Below, in pieces: positions 50,374 through 59,337 of a stretch of DNA of 64,000 bases. The stretch spans positions 1-64,000 of the forward strand of contig NZ_JAPFPY010000022.1 of assembly GCF_026240945.1 (NCBI RefSeq), in the 5' to 3' direction. The stretch's first letter is position 1. The number at the start of each line of letters is the position of its first letter. Below the pieces are notes generated by a model. That model worked only from the letters and a program-made list of their open reading frames with translations. It did not search any database and was not told the origin of the DNA. Position numbers and translations under genes: made by a program. This DNA is from Mycolicibacterium sp. J2. Its GTDB lineage: Bacteria > Actinomycetota > Actinomycetes > Mycobacteriales > Mycobacteriaceae.

Positions 50374-51297
50374 TCAGAGCAGCGTCAGCACGGTCTTCCC
50401 GACGGCATTGCGGACAGATTGGGCCTCACCCGCCCGCTCGAGCGGAAACGTTGCCGCGATGGTCGGTGCCAACGCGCCACGGACCACGAGTTCGGCCAGC
50501 GCGGTGAGCCCGAGCCGGTCGGCCTCGACGAACAGGCCGGCCACCCGGATTCCGCGCTCCGCCGCGGCACCGGCGACTTCGGGCAGTGATTGCGGCAGGG
50601 TGGACACCAGCGTTCCGCCCGCATTGAGCACGCGCTCGGCCTTGTTCGGATAATCGTGGCCGATCATGTCGAACACCACATCGATCTCCGCAACGGTCTC
50701 TGCGAAATCGGTTGTGGTGTAGTCGATCACCTCGTCGGCGCCGAGTGAGGTCACATAATCTGTTGCGGCCGGGTCGGCCAGCCCGATGACATACGCGCCG
50801 CGGGCCTTAGCTATCTGCACCGCCAGGTGCCCGACCCCGCCGGCGGGTGCGGTGATCAGTACCCGGGTGTTGTCACCGACGCCGGCGGTCTCGACCAGCG
50901 CCTGCCAAGCGGTGAGACCCGCCAGCGGCAGGGCAGCGGCCCGCACGTGATCCAGGTTGGCGGGCTTGGCCACGAACACCCTGGTGGGCCCGACCACGTA
51001 CTCGGCGTAGGCGCCGTGCCCCTTGGGGAAGGGTAACAGGCCGAACACCTCGTCCCCTGGTTCGAACAGCGTGACCCCGACTCCGGTTGCCTCGACGGTG
51101 CCTGACACGTCCCACCCGAGCACGAATGGCGGCGGCCCGACGAACACGCCGGTCTGCCGGTTCATCGCGTCGACCGGGTTCACCCCGGCCGCGTGGACGC
51201 GGACCAGGATCTCGCCCATACCCGGCTCCGGACGGTCGATCTCCACAACGTCCAGCACCTCGGGGCCACCGAACTCGGACTGACTGACGGCCCTCAT
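50374..51297 (-). CDS. NADP-dependent quinone oxidoreductase-like protein (MDR family)
   Basis: The 307-residue protein belongs to the zinc-independent medium-chain dehydrogenase group. It opens MRAVSQSEFGGPEVLDVVEI, has the VNPVDAMNRQTGVF motif and NADP-binding VLITAPAGGVGHLAVQIAKA. The structural-zinc Cys cluster is absent. It is the last gene of a three-gene unit, overlapping the hydrolase by 4 bp. It probably reduces a quinone or enone; natural substrate unknown. Confidence 0.87.
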   Translation of the reverse strand: MRAVSQSEFGGPEVLDVVEIDRPEPGMGEILVRVHAAGVNPVDAMNRQTGVFVGPPPFVLGWDVSGTVEATGVGVTLFEPGDEVFGLLPFPKGHGAYAEYVVGPTRVFVAKPANLDHVRAAALPLAGLTAWQALVETAGVGDNTRVLITAPAGGVGHLAVQIAKARGAYVIGLADPAATDYVTSLGADEVIDYTTTDFAETVAEIDVVFDMIGHDYPNKAERVLNAGGTLVSTLPQSLPEVAGAAAERGIRVAGLFVEADRLGLTALAELVVRGALAPTIAATFPLERAGEAQSVRNAVGKTVLTLL

Positions 51298-52133
51298 CGC
51301 GCGACACCGAGGAATCGGTTGACTTCGTGCGCGAAGTCGTCGATGTGCTGGAAGAGAAACCCGTGCCCGGCGTCGCTGTAGAGCACCACCTTGGCATCCG
51401 GAAGCTGCTTTGACATCACATAACTGGCATAGGAATTGATCATCACGTCGTGAGCACCGTTGGCGACCAGCACGGGCAGTTTGAGCTCGCTCAGGCGGTC
51501 GTAGTACCCGCCGAAGGTCGCGATCGCGCCCAGCTGGGCATGATAGGTCGCGTCCTGGACGGCGGCCTGGGACCGCCCCAGCCGAACATCGAGCCGCCGC
51601 AGGGATTCCAGCCCGGCCGCGCGGCCTTGGTCAGACTCCGGGAAAAACAGGTACAGGTAGTCCTCGTCGTCGTTGACGGCATGCCGGAGAATCTCCCCGA
51701 CCCGCGGCGGTGGGGGCGGCTGGTCGGGTACCCCGGCCGGCGTACTCCCCGCAATCACGAGTCGGCGTACCAGTTCCGGCGCGCCCAAAGCGATGCCCTG
51801 GGCCACGATGCCACCGAGTGACCAGCCGAGCACGTCGACTTGCCGCAGACCGAGCGCGCGGATGAACGCGGCACCGCCCTCGGCCAGACCGTCGATGGTC
51901 GTCGGTGCCGTGCCGCTAGAGGCCGCCGTACCGCGATTGTCGAAGACGATGACCTCCCGATCCGCCGCCAAGGCGTCGAGCAACTTGGGATCCCAGTGGT
52001 CGACGGTGCCGCGCAGTCGCATGCACAGCACCACGGGGACGGTGCCCGGTTTTCCGAATCGGCGGTAGTGGAAGCGTTCTCCGTCGGGACCGCCGACGAA
52101 GCGATCCTCGGCCTGGTCGGACAGGTAGGTCAT
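51294..52133 (-). CDS. Alpha/beta hydrolase
   Basis: The 279-residue protein has nucleophile elbow LGWSLGGIVAQ, oxyanion-loop area VVLCMRLRGTVDHWD, acid in NGAHDVMINS and His in DAGHGFLFQHID. It resembles esterases/lactonases of catabolic operons. ATG 52133 gives the normal length; an upstream frame to 52226 is in the neighbouring gene. It lies between the first 239-residue paralog gene and the oxidoreductase (overlap 4 bp), so they are probably one transcript. Confidence 0.87.
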   Translation of the reverse strand: MTYLSDQAEDRFVGGPDGERFHYRRFGKPGTVPVVLCMRLRGTVDHWDPKLLDALAADREVIVFDNRGTAASSGTAPTTIDGLAEGGAAFIRALGLRQVDVLGWSLGGIVAQGIALGAPELVRRLVIAGSTPAGVPDQPPPPPRVGEILRHAVNDDEDYLYLFFPESDQGRAAGLESLRRLDVRLGRSQAAVQDATYHAQLGAIATFGGYYDRLSELKLPVLVANGAHDVMINSYASYVMSKQLPDAKVVLYSDAGHGFLFQHIDDFAHEVNRFLGVAR

Positions 52134-52146
52134 GTTCCGGTTTCTT

Positions 52147-52866
52147 TCAGTCGAGGTGGATGTCGGTGAGCGAGGTGGAGACCACCAACTGCTCGGGTAT
52201 CGGGCGGTTGTCGGCATCGCGGACATAGATCAGCCGGGTACGCGGGATGACCAGGCCGTCGATCTCGTCGAAGTCGGACACGTAGTGGGCGCCCGGCGAC
52301 CCGCCGGCTATGTCGACCTGGTAGTCGCGGCGACGGATCAGTCCGTCATCGTCGATGTAAAGCACTTGGTGCGGGCTGTGGGTGTCGATGGTGTCGGGGT
52401 AGTCGACGTGCAGGCGACGCAGCCGTTGACCGTCTTCGATCCATGACTCCCCCTCCTCGGTTCGCACGCCGGGAAAGGTCAGGTTGAATGGCTCGGCGGT
52501 GTAGGTCCACATGGCGTAACCGGTGAAGTAGGCCAATTGGAGTGTTGTCCAGGGTGTTTCGAGTTCATGACCGGCGAAGGACGAACGCGGCTTCTCCAGC
52601 ACCTCGACGTTGTCGCCGTCCAGGGTTTCGATACCGACGCGTTGCGGTGTGTAAGCGCTGCGCAGATTGGCAGCGGTGAACGGCCACAACGAGGTGCGTT
52701 GATCCTTGATCCAGACGGTGATGTTGCCGTCATCGACGATGCCGGGCACGTGCTTGATATCCCAGATCGCACCGCCGAAGCGCTTACGCGCGGTGACCGA
52801 CGTGAGTTGTCGCCAGCGGTCGACGCCCCCATAAGCCTGCAGCGTCCTTTGGAGAAGGTCTGTCAT
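52147..52866 (-). CDS. Uncharacterised 239-residue protein, paralog A
   Basis: The protein has no signal or membrane segment. It is homologous along its length to the gene at 56311-57030, which has the same 239 residues. Shared blocks are TPQRV, SSFAGHELETPW, LAYFTGYAMWTY, RLRRLHVDYPDTIDTHSPHQ and VLYIDDDGLIRRRDYQVDIA. The many conserved aromatic residues suggest a lipocalin- or START-like pocket that binds a hydrophobic ligand; this is inference. It is the first gene of a unit with the hydrolase and oxidoreductase. I do not recognise a named family. Confidence 0.78.
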   Translation of the reverse strand: MTDLLQRTLQAYGGVDRWRQLTSVTARKRFGGAIWDIKHVPGIVDDGNITVWIKDQRTSLWPFTAANLRSAYTPQRVGIETLDGDNVEVLEKPRSSFAGHELETPWTTLQLAYFTGYAMWTYTAEPFNLTFPGVRTEEGESWIEDGQRLRRLHVDYPDTIDTHSPHQVLYIDDDGLIRRRDYQVDIAGGSPGAHYVSDFDEIDGLVIPRTRLIYVRDADNRPIPEQLVVSTSLTDIHLD

Positions 52867-53027
52867 CGGTGTCCTGTTCGGTAGCGACGGCGCGCGAATA
52901 GGCTCGGGCGTCGGTTACAGGCTCACATCGCGTGGGCAGGCTGGGTATCGGTCAAATGACCACGGTTACCCGACGGAGTCCCCGAGCGCTGACGGATGCG
53001 CTCGGATTCTCTGAGGTTCTCCAGGGG

Positions 53028-53480
53028 TTAGGCCGGCCTCTGCTCGACCAGTACGACATCCGCCACGGGCACCTTGCCGCCATCGCGACGACGAAAGGCG
53101 AGGCCCACCAACTCTCCGGTCTCAGCTTCCACGAAGCGGTAACCGCTGCTCCTGTCCCGTGCCATGTGCTGATGCCCCCACTGCCCGACCGCGGCCAGGA
53201 CCGGCATGAGGTCATGGCCTGCCGGGGTGAGCAGATACCGACTCCGGGTGCGGTCACCGGGCTCCCGATAGTCGACGACCTGCAGGATGCCGGCGGCGAC
53301 CAGTTCGGAGAGCCGGGCACTCAGCACGTCGGGAGCAACGCCGAGCTGCTCACGGAACTCGGAGAACCGGGAACGGCCGAGCATCGCCTCTCGGATGATC
53401 AGGATGGCCCAACGCTGCCCCAGCACGGACATCGTGCGGGCGATGGGACAGACATCGTCGGACCACGGATCGGTGCGCAT
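53028..53480 (-). CDS. HxlR-family transcriptional regulator
   Basis: The 150-residue protein has the HxlR winged HTH: CPIARTMSVLGQRWAILIIR, FSEFREQLGVAPDVLSARLS, and a C-terminal basic strand. Cys after the first residues (DDVCPIA) is the conserved redox-type Cys of the family. ATG 53480 is chosen as the family start. It is divergent from the LAL regulator across 55 bp and lies 161 bp upstream of paralog A, on the same strand. Confidence 0.88.
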   Translation of the reverse strand: MRTDPWSDDVCPIARTMSVLGQRWAILIIREAMLGRSRFSEFREQLGVAPDVLSARLSELVAAGILQVVDYREPGDRTRSRYLLTPAGHDLMPVLAAVGQWGHQHMARDRSSGYRFVEAETGELVGLAFRRRDGGKVPVADVVLVEQRPA

Positions 53481-53535
53481 CGTCACAGCATAGCTGAGTA
53501 GGCGATCCATACTCAGCTCTGCTAGCTTGGCGGAC

Positions 53536-56247
53536 GTGATCATCGGACGGTGCGCGGAGCTGGCAGTCATCACCGACGCCATCACCGCCGTGTCCGAGAG
53601 CGGAACGGCGCTGGTGATCGACGGCGAAGCGGGCATAGGCAAGTCGACATTGCTCAGCGCGGCCGCCGATCGGGCCGCCGCCGACGGATACGGCCGCCTC
53701 GGGTGTTCCGGCTTACAAAGTCAGGCCGAGGTGGGATTCGCCGGTGTCCATGAATTGATCCATCCCCTCCTGGCACACGCCCGCGAACTGCCGGTGCGGC
53801 AACGCAACGCACTCATGACCGCATTCGGACTCGAGGACGGACCACCGCCCGACCGGCTGCTGGTCAGCCTCGCCGTCCTCGGTCTGTTGGAGGAAGCAGC
53901 CAGCCGTAAACGGCTCATCCTGATCGTCGACGATGTGCAGTGGCTCGACCAATCCTCCCTCGATGTACTGGCATTCGTGGCACGGCGTCTGGTCAACGCC
54001 CCCTTGCTGCTGTTGTGCGCAGAGCGCACCACGACCGCCGGTCCGGTGCCGCAATTGGAGGGCGTAACGCGGCTGTCGTTGGGCCCCTTGGCGGTGTCCG
54101 ATGCCGAACGGCTGCTGACCCAGACGCTGCACACCATGCCCCACCCGGTCGACACCCATCTTCGCCGACGCGTGCTCGAACAGTCGAACGGAAACCCGCT
54201 GGCCGTCATCGAGCTGACCTCCGCCGTCGGGGAGCGGGGCAGCACCGCGGTGTTCGCCGGCGAACCGTTACCGACCAGTCGTCGGGTGGAGCGCGCGTTC
54301 CTCAACCAGCTCGACGCCCTCCCCGACGGCGCGCGGCAGCTGCTGCTCCTGATCTCGGCGAGCGATGGATCGCTTACTGAAATCGATTCAGCTGCAAAGG
54401 CCCTCGGGCTGAATGCCGTCGCGCTCCTCGATCCGCTGGAGCGGGCGAGCCTGGTCACCGTGGGCGATGGGCGCGTTCAGGTGCGCCATCCATTGATCCG
54501 GTCCACCGTCTACGGGGCGGCCGCGTTGTCTGCGCGCGCACAGGTGCACCGCTGTCTCGCCGCCACAGCGACGGATCCGATCCGGGCTGCCTGGCACCGC
54601 GCCGAGGCGACGTTCGGACCCGACGAAGCGGTGGCGACCGACCTGGAAGGTGCCGCCGACCAGGCTCGGTCCCGCGGAGCGGGAGCCGAGGCCGCAGCTG
54701 CACTGCGCCGCGCCGCGATCCTGTCTCCCGACACCAGGGCGCGGGTGCGTCGGTTGAGCGCCGCCGCCGAGGTGGCGCGCAGCGCCGGGCTGACATCGGA
54801 ATCCATCCGCATCCTGGCCGAAGCTGAGCCGCTCGCCATCGGCCACGAGGAAGACGAACCCCTTGCCATCACGCGGTTCATCCTGAATGCCACCGCTGCG
54901 CTGCCAGGACACAGCGCGACCGAACTGGTCACGCTGGCAGGCAAATTCGCCGATCACGAGCATCAACGACGGGAACTGCTGTGGGCCGCGGCCATCGAGT
55001 GCCGCATGCACGGGTTACCCGAGGATGCACGCCTCGATGTCGCCCACGCGATCGCCACCATCTACGACGGCGACGACGCGCTACTCGCCAGCGCTGCCGC
55101 ACTGGTCGACGATATCGGTGCCGGACAACGGTTACGTCCACTCCTGCCGCAGCTGATCGAGGAGTTCGGGGACCAGCCGCTCGTTCTCATGGCGATGGGC
55201 TTCGCGGCCGAGGCCGTCGCCGAACGCGGCCACGCGCTGACCTGTTGGCTCCGCGTGGGCAATCAAGCGCGACACAACGGCTCGGCCGCTGACGAATGCG
55301 AGAGCCTACGTGGCAGTGCTCAGCTGTTCCTGATGCAGGGCCGCCTGCAGGCCGCCGCCATCGCAGCCGAGAATGCGATGCGCATGGCCACCGATATGAA
55401 TCTGCCCATGACCGAGGGATCGGCGGCGGCCTACCTGGCCCGCGCGCTGGCATGGCAAGGTCAACCCCAGCGCGCCCGTGAGGCCCTCGATCACGCCCGA
55501 CTGACACTCGCGCCCGACCCTTCCCTGCTGTGGAACGACGACGCGCACTGGGCCGCCGGGATGGCCGCGTTGTGTGCGAATGATCACGCTGCCGCGTTTG
55601 GCCATCTGCGGACGATGTCGCTGCACCGGACCACCAGGCGCTGGGCCGTCGCCGATCTCGCCGAGGCTGCGGCCGGTTGTGGACAGCCGGAGCTGGCACG
55701 GCCACTCGTAGCCGAGATCGCCGCCGAGGCCCGCAGATTGGGCACCGGTCTGGAGTTGATGCTGGCCCGCCGGGCGCAGGCGCTACTGGCCGACTCCGAC
55801 GATGACGCAGACGCGGGGTTCCGGTCGGCCTTGGCCGCCGGAGAGCACGCCGACGCGGCGCTGGAATTGGCCCGAACCCACCTGCTCTACGGGGAATGGC
55901 TGCGCAGGCAGCGCCGTATCGTCGAGGCACGCACCCATCTGTCGCTGGCCCTGCCTGCTTTCGACGCCGCCGGTGCTGCACCGTTCGTCGAGCGCGCTGC
56001 GGCCGAGTTGCGGGCCGCGGGCGTCTCCCATGCGGCGAGGGTCGTACACAGCGCCGCCGCCGATCTCACCGCCCAAGAACTCCAAATCGCGCAACTGGCG
56101 GCGTCCGGATTGACCAACCGGGAGATCGCCGACCGCATCTACGTATCCCACAAGACGGTCGCCGCCCATCTCTACAAGGTGTTCCCGAAACTGGGAGTCA
56201 CCAGCCGAAGTCAACTGCACGCCGCACTGGGACAGTTGGTCATCTAA
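53536..56247 (+). CDS. LuxR-family LAL-type ATPase regulator
   Basis: The large regulator of about 900 residues has an N-terminal AAA/NACHT-like ATPase (Walker A VIDGEAGIGKSTLLSAA, Walker B LILIVDDVQWLDQSS). A long helical TPR-like middle (about 330-820) follows, then the C-terminal LuxR HTH (LTAQELQIAQLAASGLTNRE, then IADRIYVSHKTVAAHLYKVF). LAL regulators often act on catabolic or secondary-metabolism genes by binding a sugar or effector. GTG 53536 is used; TTG 53527 is possible. It precedes paralog B on the same strand and is divergent from HxlR. Confidence 0.92.
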   Translation: MIIGRCAELAVITDAITAVSESGTALVIDGEAGIGKSTLLSAAADRAAADGYGRLGCSGLQSQAEVGFAGVHELIHPLLAHARELPVRQRNALMTAFGLEDGPPPDRLLVSLAVLGLLEEAASRKRLILIVDDVQWLDQSSLDVLAFVARRLVNAPLLLLCAERTTTAGPVPQLEGVTRLSLGPLAVSDAERLLTQTLHTMPHPVDTHLRRRVLEQSNGNPLAVIELTSAVGERGSTAVFAGEPLPTSRRVERAFLNQLDALPDGARQLLLLISASDGSLTEIDSAAKALGLNAVALLDPLERASLVTVGDGRVQVRHPLIRSTVYGAAALSARAQVHRCLAATATDPIRAAWHRAEATFGPDEAVATDLEGAADQARSRGAGAEAAAALRRAAILSPDTRARVRRLSAAAEVARSAGLTSESIRILAEAEPLAIGHEEDEPLAITRFILNATAALPGHSATELVTLAGKFADHEHQRRELLWAAAIECRMHGLPEDARLDVAHAIATIYDGDDALLASAAALVDDIGAGQRLRPLLPQLIEEFGDQPLVLMAMGFAAEAVAERGHALTCWLRVGNQARHNGSAADECESLRGSAQLFLMQGRLQAAAIAAENAMRMATDMNLPMTEGSAAAYLARALAWQGQPQRAREALDHARLTLAPDPSLLWNDDAHWAAGMAALCANDHAAAFGHLRTMSLHRTTRRWAVADLAEAAAGCGQPELARPLVAEIAAEARRLGTGLELMLARRAQALLADSDDDADAGFRSALAAGEHADAALELARTHLLYGEWLRRQRRIVEARTHLSLALPAFDAAGAAPFVERAAAELRAAGVSHAARVVHSAAADLTAQELQIAQLAASGLTNREIADRIYVSHKTVAAHLYKVFPKLGVTSRSQLHAALGQLVI

Positions 56248-56310
56248 CCTATGGCGGCGGAAAACATTGGCGCGCATCCTAGTTCAGTCACTGTCACGAG
56301 GAGAAAACCG

Positions 56311-57030
56311 ATGTCAGACCTGGTTGAACTGGCGTGTGCCGCGCATGGTGGCCTCGAGCACTTCGATCGATTCTCTTATCTGTCCGCTCAATTGCATCAA
56401 GGCGGCGTGCTGTGGGGGCTCAAGGGAAAACCCACCGTTCTGGAGAATGCGCACGTCCGTGTCGATCTGAAGCGACAATGGGTGTCTCACGGCCCCTTCG
56501 CGCCCACAGCGAATCACTCCGAGTTCACACCGCAGCGGGTCACCATCGTCTCGCCCGAGGGTGAGGTGGTCGAGCAGCTCGACGACCCGCGCACGTCCTT
56601 CGCCGGCTACGCGATGGAAACTCCGTGGAGCGACACCCAGGTGGCATACTTCGCCGGTTACACGATGTGGACCTACCTCACGTCACCGTTCCTGCTCGCG
56701 CGGCCTGGCATCCTCTCCGAAGAAATCGATCCCTGGACCGAGCAGGGTCAAACATGGCGGCGACTGCGGGTCAGCTTCCCGTCCGAGATCGCCACGCACA
56801 GCGCCGTCCAGACTTTCTACATCGACAGCGACGGCCTGGTGCGTCGCCATGATTACGAGGTCGATATCCAAGGCAGTAATCCGGCCGCCCGCTACCTTCT
56901 CGATCCGGTGAGCGTATCGGGCATCGTGCTGCCTTCGAAACTGCGAATCTATCCGCGCAATGCGGACAACACCGCGGCGGATACACCGCTTATCGTCTCA
57001 GTCGATCTGAGCAACTATGTCTTCGAGTAG
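56311..57030 (+). CDS. Uncharacterised 239-residue protein, paralog B
   Basis: Same length and overall sequence plan as the gene at 52147-52866: FTPQRV, TSFAGYAMETPW, VAYFAGYTMWTY, WRRLRVSFPSEIATHSAVQ and FYIDSDGLVRRHDYEVDIQG are shared or similar. GAGGAG lies eight bases before ATG 56311. It is 63 bp behind the LAL regulator, so probably in its transcript, and its stop overlaps that of the convergent membrane gene. No family or function is recognised. Confidence 0.78.
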   Translation: MSDLVELACAAHGGLEHFDRFSYLSAQLHQGGVLWGLKGKPTVLENAHVRVDLKRQWVSHGPFAPTANHSEFTPQRVTIVSPEGEVVEQLDDPRTSFAGYAMETPWSDTQVAYFAGYTMWTYLTSPFLLARPGILSEEIDPWTEQGQTWRRLRVSFPSEIATHSAVQTFYIDSDGLVRRHDYEVDIQGSNPAARYLLDPVSVSGIVLPSKLRIYPRNADNTAADTPLIVSVDLSNYVFE

Positions 57031-57524
57031 CCGGCCGTCGCGGCCAGCAAGAGCCGCAGAATCCAGAACACCCGACCGATCGAACAGAAGCCTGCCACCG
57101 CCACGGCGAGCAACCCCGTCTGTAGCCATGGATACCCACAGGCGCGGGGCGCGTCCATCGTGATCGCAATGAGTGAGCCGGTGAAAAGACCACCCTGCCA
57201 AGGCAACACGCCGAGGAATGCCTGACCGATCCGGCGCTCGTCACCAGCCGGTAGATCGACTGACGAGGTTGGGTTCCGAATCAGATTCAGCAGCAATGAG
57301 ATGCTGGTCAGGGTTACGCCCCCCATGGTCGCGGCGATGGTGGCCAGCGACTGGTACAGCGCCCGGCGGGCGTCGGCGGGCACGTGCGTCAGTCCGCGCG
57401 GCGCCCACCCATACCGCGCCGATACCGCCCATAGGGCGATCAGGATCAGCGCAGGGATCAGGTCGAGCCAGCCGTGGTGCACCCAGTAATACCGCCAGCG
57501 CCGGGTGGATCGGGAGGGTGCCAC
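57015..57524 (-). CDS. Small membrane protein of unknown function
   Basis: The 169-residue protein begins with basic residues, then helices LDLIPALILIALWAVSA, LATIAATMGGVTLTSISLLL and LLAVAVAGFCSIGRVFWILR, with a short loop between. The GTG start is at 57524. Its 3' end overlaps paralog B by 16 bp in convergent orientation. No family is recognised and no role can be given. Confidence 0.7.
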   Translation of the reverse strand: MAPSRSTRRWRYYWVHHGWLDLIPALILIALWAVSARYGWAPRGLTHVPADARRALYQSLATIAATMGGVTLTSISLLLNLIRNPTSSVDLPAGDERRIGQAFLGVLPWQGGLFTGSLIAITMDAPRACGYPWLQTGLLAVAVAGFCSIGRVFWILRLLLAATAGYSKT

Positions 57525-57599
57525 GGGTTGTCATCCTTCGAAACACGTTCCCGGTGAGCAGGCCGGCGTCACCCGGCCCGCCCACCGGTTCGCTTGCGG

Positions 57600-58544
57600 C
57601 TACTGGTGTTCGGTGCGGGACGCGATCAGGTCCAACAACATCGCGTCGCGCTCGGCGGCGAGTTCGCCGATCGAACGGCCGCCGGCCTCTTCGAGCACGC
57701 CGGTGACGATTCGCTGCTCCAGTTCCGGGGTGAACGTGGGATTGCCCAGGGCCGGCCATCCCTCGGTCATCCTGGGCATCAGTGTCTCCATGAAGTGCGC
57801 TATTCCGCCTTCACCACCGCCTAGATGCCAGAGCAGGTTCGGGCCCATCACACCCCAGCGCAGTCCGGGGCCCCAGGAGACCGCGTCGTCGGCATCCGCC
57901 ACCCCGAGTACACCATCGGCGATCAGGTGCACCACCTCGCGGTACAGCGCCGACTGCAGCCTGTTGGCGACGTGACCGGGGAGCTCTTTCTTCAGCAGCA
58001 CCGGCTTCTTACCGATCGTCGTATAGAAGTCCATGGCCGCCGCGATGGCCTCGGGCGAGGTGTCCGCCCCGCCGACCACCTCCACCAGCGGGATGACGTG
58101 GGGCGGGTTGAACGGATGCCCGATCACGGTTCGCTCGGCTCGGGCACACTGGGCCTGCATGACGCTCATCGTGATCCCCGACGAACTGGATGCGATGATC
58201 GTCGACGGCGCAGCTGCCGCATCGATGTCGGCGAGCAGCTTGACCTTCAGCTCCGGCCGCTCGGGTGCATTCTCTTGGACGAAGTCGCTTTCGCCGACGG
58301 CCGCGGCCAGGTCGGTGGTGAATGTCAGACGGTCACGGGAGGCATCCGCCGCCAGTCCGAGGCGGGCGGCGGTATCCCAGGCGCCGTCGACATAACTGCG
58401 CAACGCGGACTCCGCAGCCGGGCCCGGATCGGTGGCGATCACGTCGAACCCGCGAACCAGGAAATGGGTGGCCCAGCTGGCCCCGATGGTGCCGGTGCCC
58501 ACGATCGCGATCCGGCGGATGGATGAGATGTCATATGTGCTCAT
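57600..58544 (-). CDS. 3-hydroxyacyl-CoA dehydrogenase-like NAD enzyme
   Basis: The 314-residue protein has the Rossmann start IRRIAIVGTGTIGASWATHF, active-site region IGHPFNPPHVIPLVEVVGG and helical C-terminal domain (LPGHVANRLQSALYREVVHL, then WGPGLRWGVMGPNLLWHLGG). This subgroup includes L-carnitine dehydrogenase and lambda-crystallin-like enzymes, so the substrate may be a short hydroxyacid rather than an acyl-CoA. ATG 58544 fits the Rossmann start. It is the last gene of a six-gene minus-strand unit. Confidence 0.88.
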   Translation of the reverse strand: MSTYDISSIRRIAIVGTGTIGASWATHFLVRGFDVIATDPGPAAESALRSYVDGAWDTAARLGLAADASRDRLTFTTDLAAAVGESDFVQENAPERPELKVKLLADIDAAAAPSTIIASSSSGITMSVMQAQCARAERTVIGHPFNPPHVIPLVEVVGGADTSPEAIAAAMDFYTTIGKKPVLLKKELPGHVANRLQSALYREVVHLIADGVLGVADADDAVSWGPGLRWGVMGPNLLWHLGGGEGGIAHFMETLMPRMTEGWPALGNPTFTPELEQRIVTGVLEEAGGRSIGELAAERDAMLLDLIASRTEHQ

Positions 58545-58569
58545 AGTTGGGTCTCCTCGTTCGGGGGGG

Positions 58570-59337
58570 TCAGCGTCCGCGCCATACCGGGGCGCGCTTC
58601 TCGGCGAATGCCAGCGCACCTTCGCGCGCGTCCTCGCTTGTCAACAGGCCAGCACCGATCTCGTCTTGACGGACGAACGCCTCCGCGTCGGCCAGACCCT
58701 GCGTTTCCCGTATCACCTGCTTGACCGCGGCCAGCGCCAGCGGCGCGTTTCCGGCCACTCTTTCGGCCAGTGCCCGCGCTGCGCCCAGCGCGCCCGCCGG
58801 TGGCGCCAGTTCGGCGATCAGCCCGAACCGTTCGGCTTCCACCGCCGTGATGGGGTCGCCGGTCAGCAGCAAGCGCAACGCGACGTGGTGAGGCACCCGG
58901 TGTGGTAGCCGCAGCACCCCGCCTTCACCGGCGATCAGGCCACGCTTGACCTCCGGGAAGCCGAAGGTGGCGTTCCCGGCTGCGACGATGAGGTCGCAGG
59001 CCAGGGCGAGCTCGAATCCGCCGCCTAGCGCCCAGCCCTCCACCGCGGCGATCAACGGCTTGCGCACGGTGGCCCGGGTCAGCCCGCCCAGTCCCCGGCC
59101 CGGGAGGACAGGGGTCTGCCCGGTGGCGAACGCCTTCAGATCCATTCCCGCGCTGAATGTTCCGCCTTCACCGGTCAGTAGCCCGACGGCGAGGTCTGGA
59201 TCTGCGTCCAGTCGGTCCAGTGCCGCGGCGAGCTCGACGGCGACGTCACGGTTGATGGCGTTGCGCTGCTCGGGTCGGTTGATCGTGATCGTCAGAACCC
59301 CGCCCTCGGCGTCTGCACGTACCAGGTTCGCGCTCAT
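58570..59337 (-). CDS. Enoyl-CoA hydratase/isomerase family protein
   Basis: The 255-residue crotonase-fold protein has oxyanion hole residues in GTFSAGMDLKAF and AVEGWALGGGFELALACDL. EVKRGLIAGEGGVLRLPHRV holds the active-site turn, where one Glu is visible in GEGG. It hydrates enoyl-CoA (or isomerises it) in the same operon as the acyl-CoA dehydrogenase and CoA transferase. The start overlaps the CoA transferase stop codon by 4 bp. Confidence 0.9.
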   Translation of the reverse strand: MSANLVRADAEGGVLTITINRPEQRNAINRDVAVELAAALDRLDADPDLAVGLLTGEGGTFSAGMDLKAFATGQTPVLPGRGLGGLTRATVRKPLIAAVEGWALGGGFELALACDLIVAAGNATFGFPEVKRGLIAGEGGVLRLPHRVPHHVALRLLLTGDPITAVEAERFGLIAELAPPAGALGAARALAERVAGNAPLALAAVKQVIRETQGLADAEAFVRQDEIGAGLLTSEDAREGALAFAEKRAPVWRGR

